Shown here piece by piece: positions 13,696-15,666 of a stretch of DNA of 15,666 nt. The translations under genes were made by a program, and so were the position numbers. The notes under the pieces were generated by a model, which had not been told where the DNA came from, ran no database searches, and saw only the letters and a program-made list of their open reading frames with translations. The stretch is from NCBI GenBank assembly GCA_937138955.1, contig CAKZPJ010000273.1, forward strand, positions 1-15,666. Reading direction: 5' to 3'. Origin of the DNA: an uncultured Flammeovirgaceae bacterium (lineage in GTDB: Bacteria > Bacteroidota > Bacteroidia > Cytophagales > Cyclobacteriaceae). How positions within the stretch are numbered: the first letter of the stretch is position 1; each line of letters begins with the position of its first letter.

Positions 13696-15216
13696 TCAGT
13701 TATACACCACCTTATTAATAAAGAAGACTTTGCGGGTAGAATTTAAACCGGAGGCGGCAATGGTACGAATATCTTGGGTACCGTGTACGTAGAAGTACTC
13801 ATCGTACCACTTCTGAATACCAAAGACCTCTTTATCGTTTTTACGTACTTCATCCTCTGGGTTAGGTAGAGCCACCTCACTAGTCACTATATCCTGTACT
13901 TCACCGTTGTCTTGAATTACCTTAGAAGTAATCTCACCATCGAAGGAGTACATTAGAACTACCCGATCCTTCTGAGAATTTACGTGAACCAGTTGCTTTA
14001 GCTGCATACTTTTGGCGTTGTCAAGCTTAAAAGCATGATCCCAAAGTAGTTCACCTTTCTTGTCGAAGCATACAGCAATAGCGTGGGTATAGCGATAACC
14101 ATCGAAGTACATATTATTGTTACGGTACGAGCCGTACCCGCCGAAACCACTGTAATAATAGCTGTTGTACTTAGGATAGTAAGCCTCGCCTAGCATAATG
14201 TATTTATCACCATCGGCAATAAGTTCGTGTACCACCATTCGGTAATTAAGACGAATTTTCCGACCTTCCTGCTTCTTCTTTTCCAAGCGACGCTTTACCC
14301 GCTCTTCGCGACGTTCGCGCATGTAGCCGAAGAAGTTTTCTAGATCAGCGTAGCTATAGTAGCGCATCTCCTGCTCGCCACTGGGACTAAGCGTAGCCAC
14401 AAATAACCCTCGGGAGTAGCGAGAGCGTTTCGGACCATAGGTACCCGCTAGAAACTGTTTCTGCCCATCGAATTCGGTGACTTGAGCGTCCAATAAATTA
14501 CGTCTACCCTGCGGTTTGAGTGGAGCACTCTGAAGCAGGTTGCTGTACTGATCATAAGCCTTCACGGTTACCGTTTTAATTTTTTCTGGAGTAATCTCCG
14601 CAATAAGAACATCAAAAGTGTTATCACGCTTGTTAGGAATGATGTCGATAATCTCCCCGTTTTCTTGGTAAATGCCGGGTAGTACATTGATTTTTCGCAT
14701 CAGCATATCGTAGTGTATTACTACCGGACGGTAATTCACATTGCCACCTAGCACCACAGTTTGACCAATAATTTCAAAGAATTCTAGGTTCACCGGAACA
14801 ATTCGCCGAATGGCATGGTAGGCAGTATCAACGCTGGCAACTTCCATATTGATCATTTCCATGGCCTTGTCTTGGTACTGCCCTTTCTGAAACAGAATGC
14901 ATAGCTGACCTCGATCGTAGTCGTAGCCCCGCAACGATAGGAGACTATTTAACTCGTAAGAGCGTTTCCACTTTTCGTTAAGATCAGTATCGTAGTAGAT
15001 AAATTCCCATAAGCGGGTTCCGTTTTTCTGCCGAGCATCAGTCTCTCGAAACAGCATAAGTCCCCGCTCTTCGGCTGAGACGACCACGTAGTTATCACTA
15101 TTATTATCAATTTCAATCTCAACCCGTTCCGGTTGAGCAATCTGACCAAACACCAACGTAGAAAAGCCTACGGACAGTAATGCGACAATAAAGGTAATGT
15201 ATATACAGTTTCTCAT
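13696..15216 (-). CDS. Exported protein of unknown function, probably beta-propeller-like
   Basis: This 506-residue protein has a signal peptide (hydrophobic 5-23, likely cleavage after VFGQ near residue 25). I do not recognise a named family. Most of the chain is beta-rich with recurring patterns such as YYDTDLNEKWKRSYEL (74-89) and VCFDKKGELLWDHAFKL (382-398), resembling blades of WD40/PQQ-like propellers. Two unusual parts stand out: a highly charged helix at 299-322 with many Arg, Lys and Glu, and a Tyr/Gly-rich segment at 346-375. It converges with the permease gene, leaving only seven bases between the stop codons. The same strand is empty upstream as far as the glycosyltransferase promoter region. 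It probably acts in the periplasm or at the outer membrane; function is unknown. Confidence 0.85.
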   Translation of the reverse strand: MRNCIYITFIVALLSVGFSTLVFGQIAQPERVEIEIDNNSDNYVVVSAEERGLMLFRETDARQKNGTRLWEFIYYDTDLNEKWKRSYELNSLLSLRGYDYDRGQLCILFQKGQYQDKAMEMINMEVASVDTAYHAIRRIVPVNLEFFEIIGQTVVLGGNVNYRPVVIHYDMLMRKINVLPGIYQENGEIIDIIPNKRDNTFDVLIAEITPEKIKTVTVKAYDQYSNLLQSAPLKPQGRRNLLDAQVTEFDGQKQFLAGTYGPKRSRYSRGLFVATLSPSGEQEMRYYSYADLENFFGYMRERREERVKRRLEKKKQEGRKIRLNYRMVVHELIADGDKYIMLGEAYYPKYNSYYYSGFGGYGSYRNNNMYFDGYRYTHAIAVCFDKKGELLWDHAFKLDNAKSMQLKQLVHVNSQKDRVVLMYSFDGEITSKVIQDNGEVQDIVTSEVALPNPEDEVRKNDKEVFGIQKWYDEYFYVHGTQDIRTIAASGLNSTRKVFFINKVVYN

Positions 15217-15306
15217 AAAATCAGGTTGATAAATGGTATCCGTTGCTATAACAACAAAAAGACCCGAAAGAATTTACAGAATTTTAAGAAAAATAAAAAG
15301 TATTGA

Positions 15307-15377
15307 GCTGGGAGCCTGGAGCTAAGGGCTAGAAGTAAATAATTAGCACACCTTGCGCCCCGCTCCTAGCTCCCAGC
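15307..15377. repeat. Long imperfect hairpin with 7-base periodicity
   Basis: The arm 15307-15322 pairs with 15362-15377 at 14 of 16 positions, and GGGC (15326-15329) pairs with GCCC (15357-15360) further in. On the left, units starting at 15307, 15314, 15321 and 15328 all begin GC and are purine-rich. On the right, units starting at 15355, 15362, 15369 and 15376 also begin GC and are pyrimidine-rich. It lies in the 185-base gap between the divergent exported-protein and glycosyltransferase genes, just before the candidate promoter. Its period and position match the hairpin at 981-1043, though the sequences differ. Confidence 0.8.
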
Positions 15378-15389
15378 CGTTCAAACCTC

Positions 15390-15397
15390 TATATTTG
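15390..15397 (+). promoter_or_regulatory. Candidate Bacteroidetes -7 promoter box
   Basis: TATATTTG fits the Bacteroidetes primary sigma-factor -7 consensus TAnnTTTG exactly. It ends four bases before the ATG at 15402, implying a leaderless or very short-leader transcript. No convincing TTG -33 element is visible at the expected distance, because that position falls in the right arm of the hairpin. Confidence is therefore limited. Confidence 0.4.
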
Positions 15398-15401
15398 CCC
15401 T

Positions 15402-15666
15402 ATGGCGAAAAAACTCAAAGTGCTGATTCTCCGCTTTTCCTCTATTGGAGATATTGTACTTACCACTCCGGTTCCCCGAACACTAAAAACGCAATTAGAT
15501 GCTGAAGTGCATTACGCTACCAAACAGCAATACCAATCCATACTGACAGCCAACCCATACATTGATAAAATTTATCTGTTAGAAGATAAACTATCGTCAT
15601 TCATCGCCAGAGTGAAGCGAGAGAAGTACGACTACGTTATTGACCTGCACAACAATCTTCGCACGC
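15402..15666 (+). CDS. Glycosyltransferase family 9 (heptosyltransferase-like), partial 3' end
   Basis: Only the first 88 residues are in the window. The opening KVLILRFSSIGDIVLTTPVPRTLK (residues 6-29) is the hallmark of GT9 ADP-heptose:LPS heptosyltransferases: the glycine-aspartate pair after RFSSI and the TTPVPR segment belong to the acceptor-side Rossmann domain. The stretches VHYATKQQYQSIL (36-48) and YDYVIDLHNNLR (76-87) are also typical. The product would be a cytoplasmic or membrane-associated enzyme transferring a heptose or similar sugar in lipopolysaccharide core or related glycan assembly. Acceptor specificity cannot be judged from this fragment. The ATG at 15402 is supported by the family start and the promoter-like box just upstream. 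Confidence 0.92.
   Translation, partial: MAKKLKVLILRFSSIGDIVLTTPVPRTLKTQLDAEVHYATKQQYQSILTANPYIDKIYLLEDKLSSFIARVKREKYDYVIDLHNNLRT

Noticed and set aside
13686..13700. Possible bidirectional terminator between the convergent permease and exported-protein genes
   Set aside because: Only seven bases separate the stop codons, and the AAATTTT segment there gives no meaningful stem.

Overview
The window looks like a chromosome segment of a Bacteroidetes bacterium, probably a marine member of the Cytophagales. The inference rests on the planctomycete-type cytochrome c with a DUF1549 domain, the roughly 790-residue FtsX/MacB-type permease with no ATPase beside it, several lipoproteins and exported proteins, the absence of obvious Shine-Dalgarno sequences, and a TATATTTG box that matches the Bacteroidetes -7 promoter motif. 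No rRNA, tRNA, CRISPR array, integrase or transposase was seen.

Layout. Bases 1-3709 hold an exported redox locus. A haem-binding cytochrome c/DUF1549 gene, cut by the left edge, points left. A two-gene operon points right and encodes a cupredoxin fusion protein and a beta-propeller dehydrogenase-like lipoprotein, which overlap by 4 bases. Bases 3752-6744 hold three rightward genes: a Uma2-family nuclease, a SRPBCC-fold protein and a large lipoprotein esterase. Bases 6745-11315 form an AT-richer accessory block. It has a leftward two-gene operon encoding a membrane TIR-domain protein and a signal-peptide-bearing protein with eight exact-length 50-residue TPR-like repeats, then a small GIY-YIG nuclease gene, with three copies of a short dispersed repeat at the block's edges and between the nuclease and TIR genes. 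Bases 11316-15666 return to ordinary genes: an ABC-type permease, a convergent exported protein of unknown function, and the start of a glycosyltransferase family 9 (heptosyltransferase-like) gene.

How the genes work together. The cupredoxin, propeller and haem proteins could form a periplasmic electron-transfer or sugar-oxidation module. The TIR and TPR proteins are translationally coupled, and each carries a similar carboxypeptidase-regulatory-like beta-sandwich domain, at the C-terminus of one and the N-terminus of the other. This suggests a transmembrane device: a periplasmic TPR sensor paired with a cytoplasmic TIR effector, possibly an NAD-consuming defence or stress system. I know of no description of this pair, but the function is inference.

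Two intergenic regions, near 1000 and near 15340, hold imperfect hairpins built on a 7-base period. They look like one class of structured repeat although their sequences differ.
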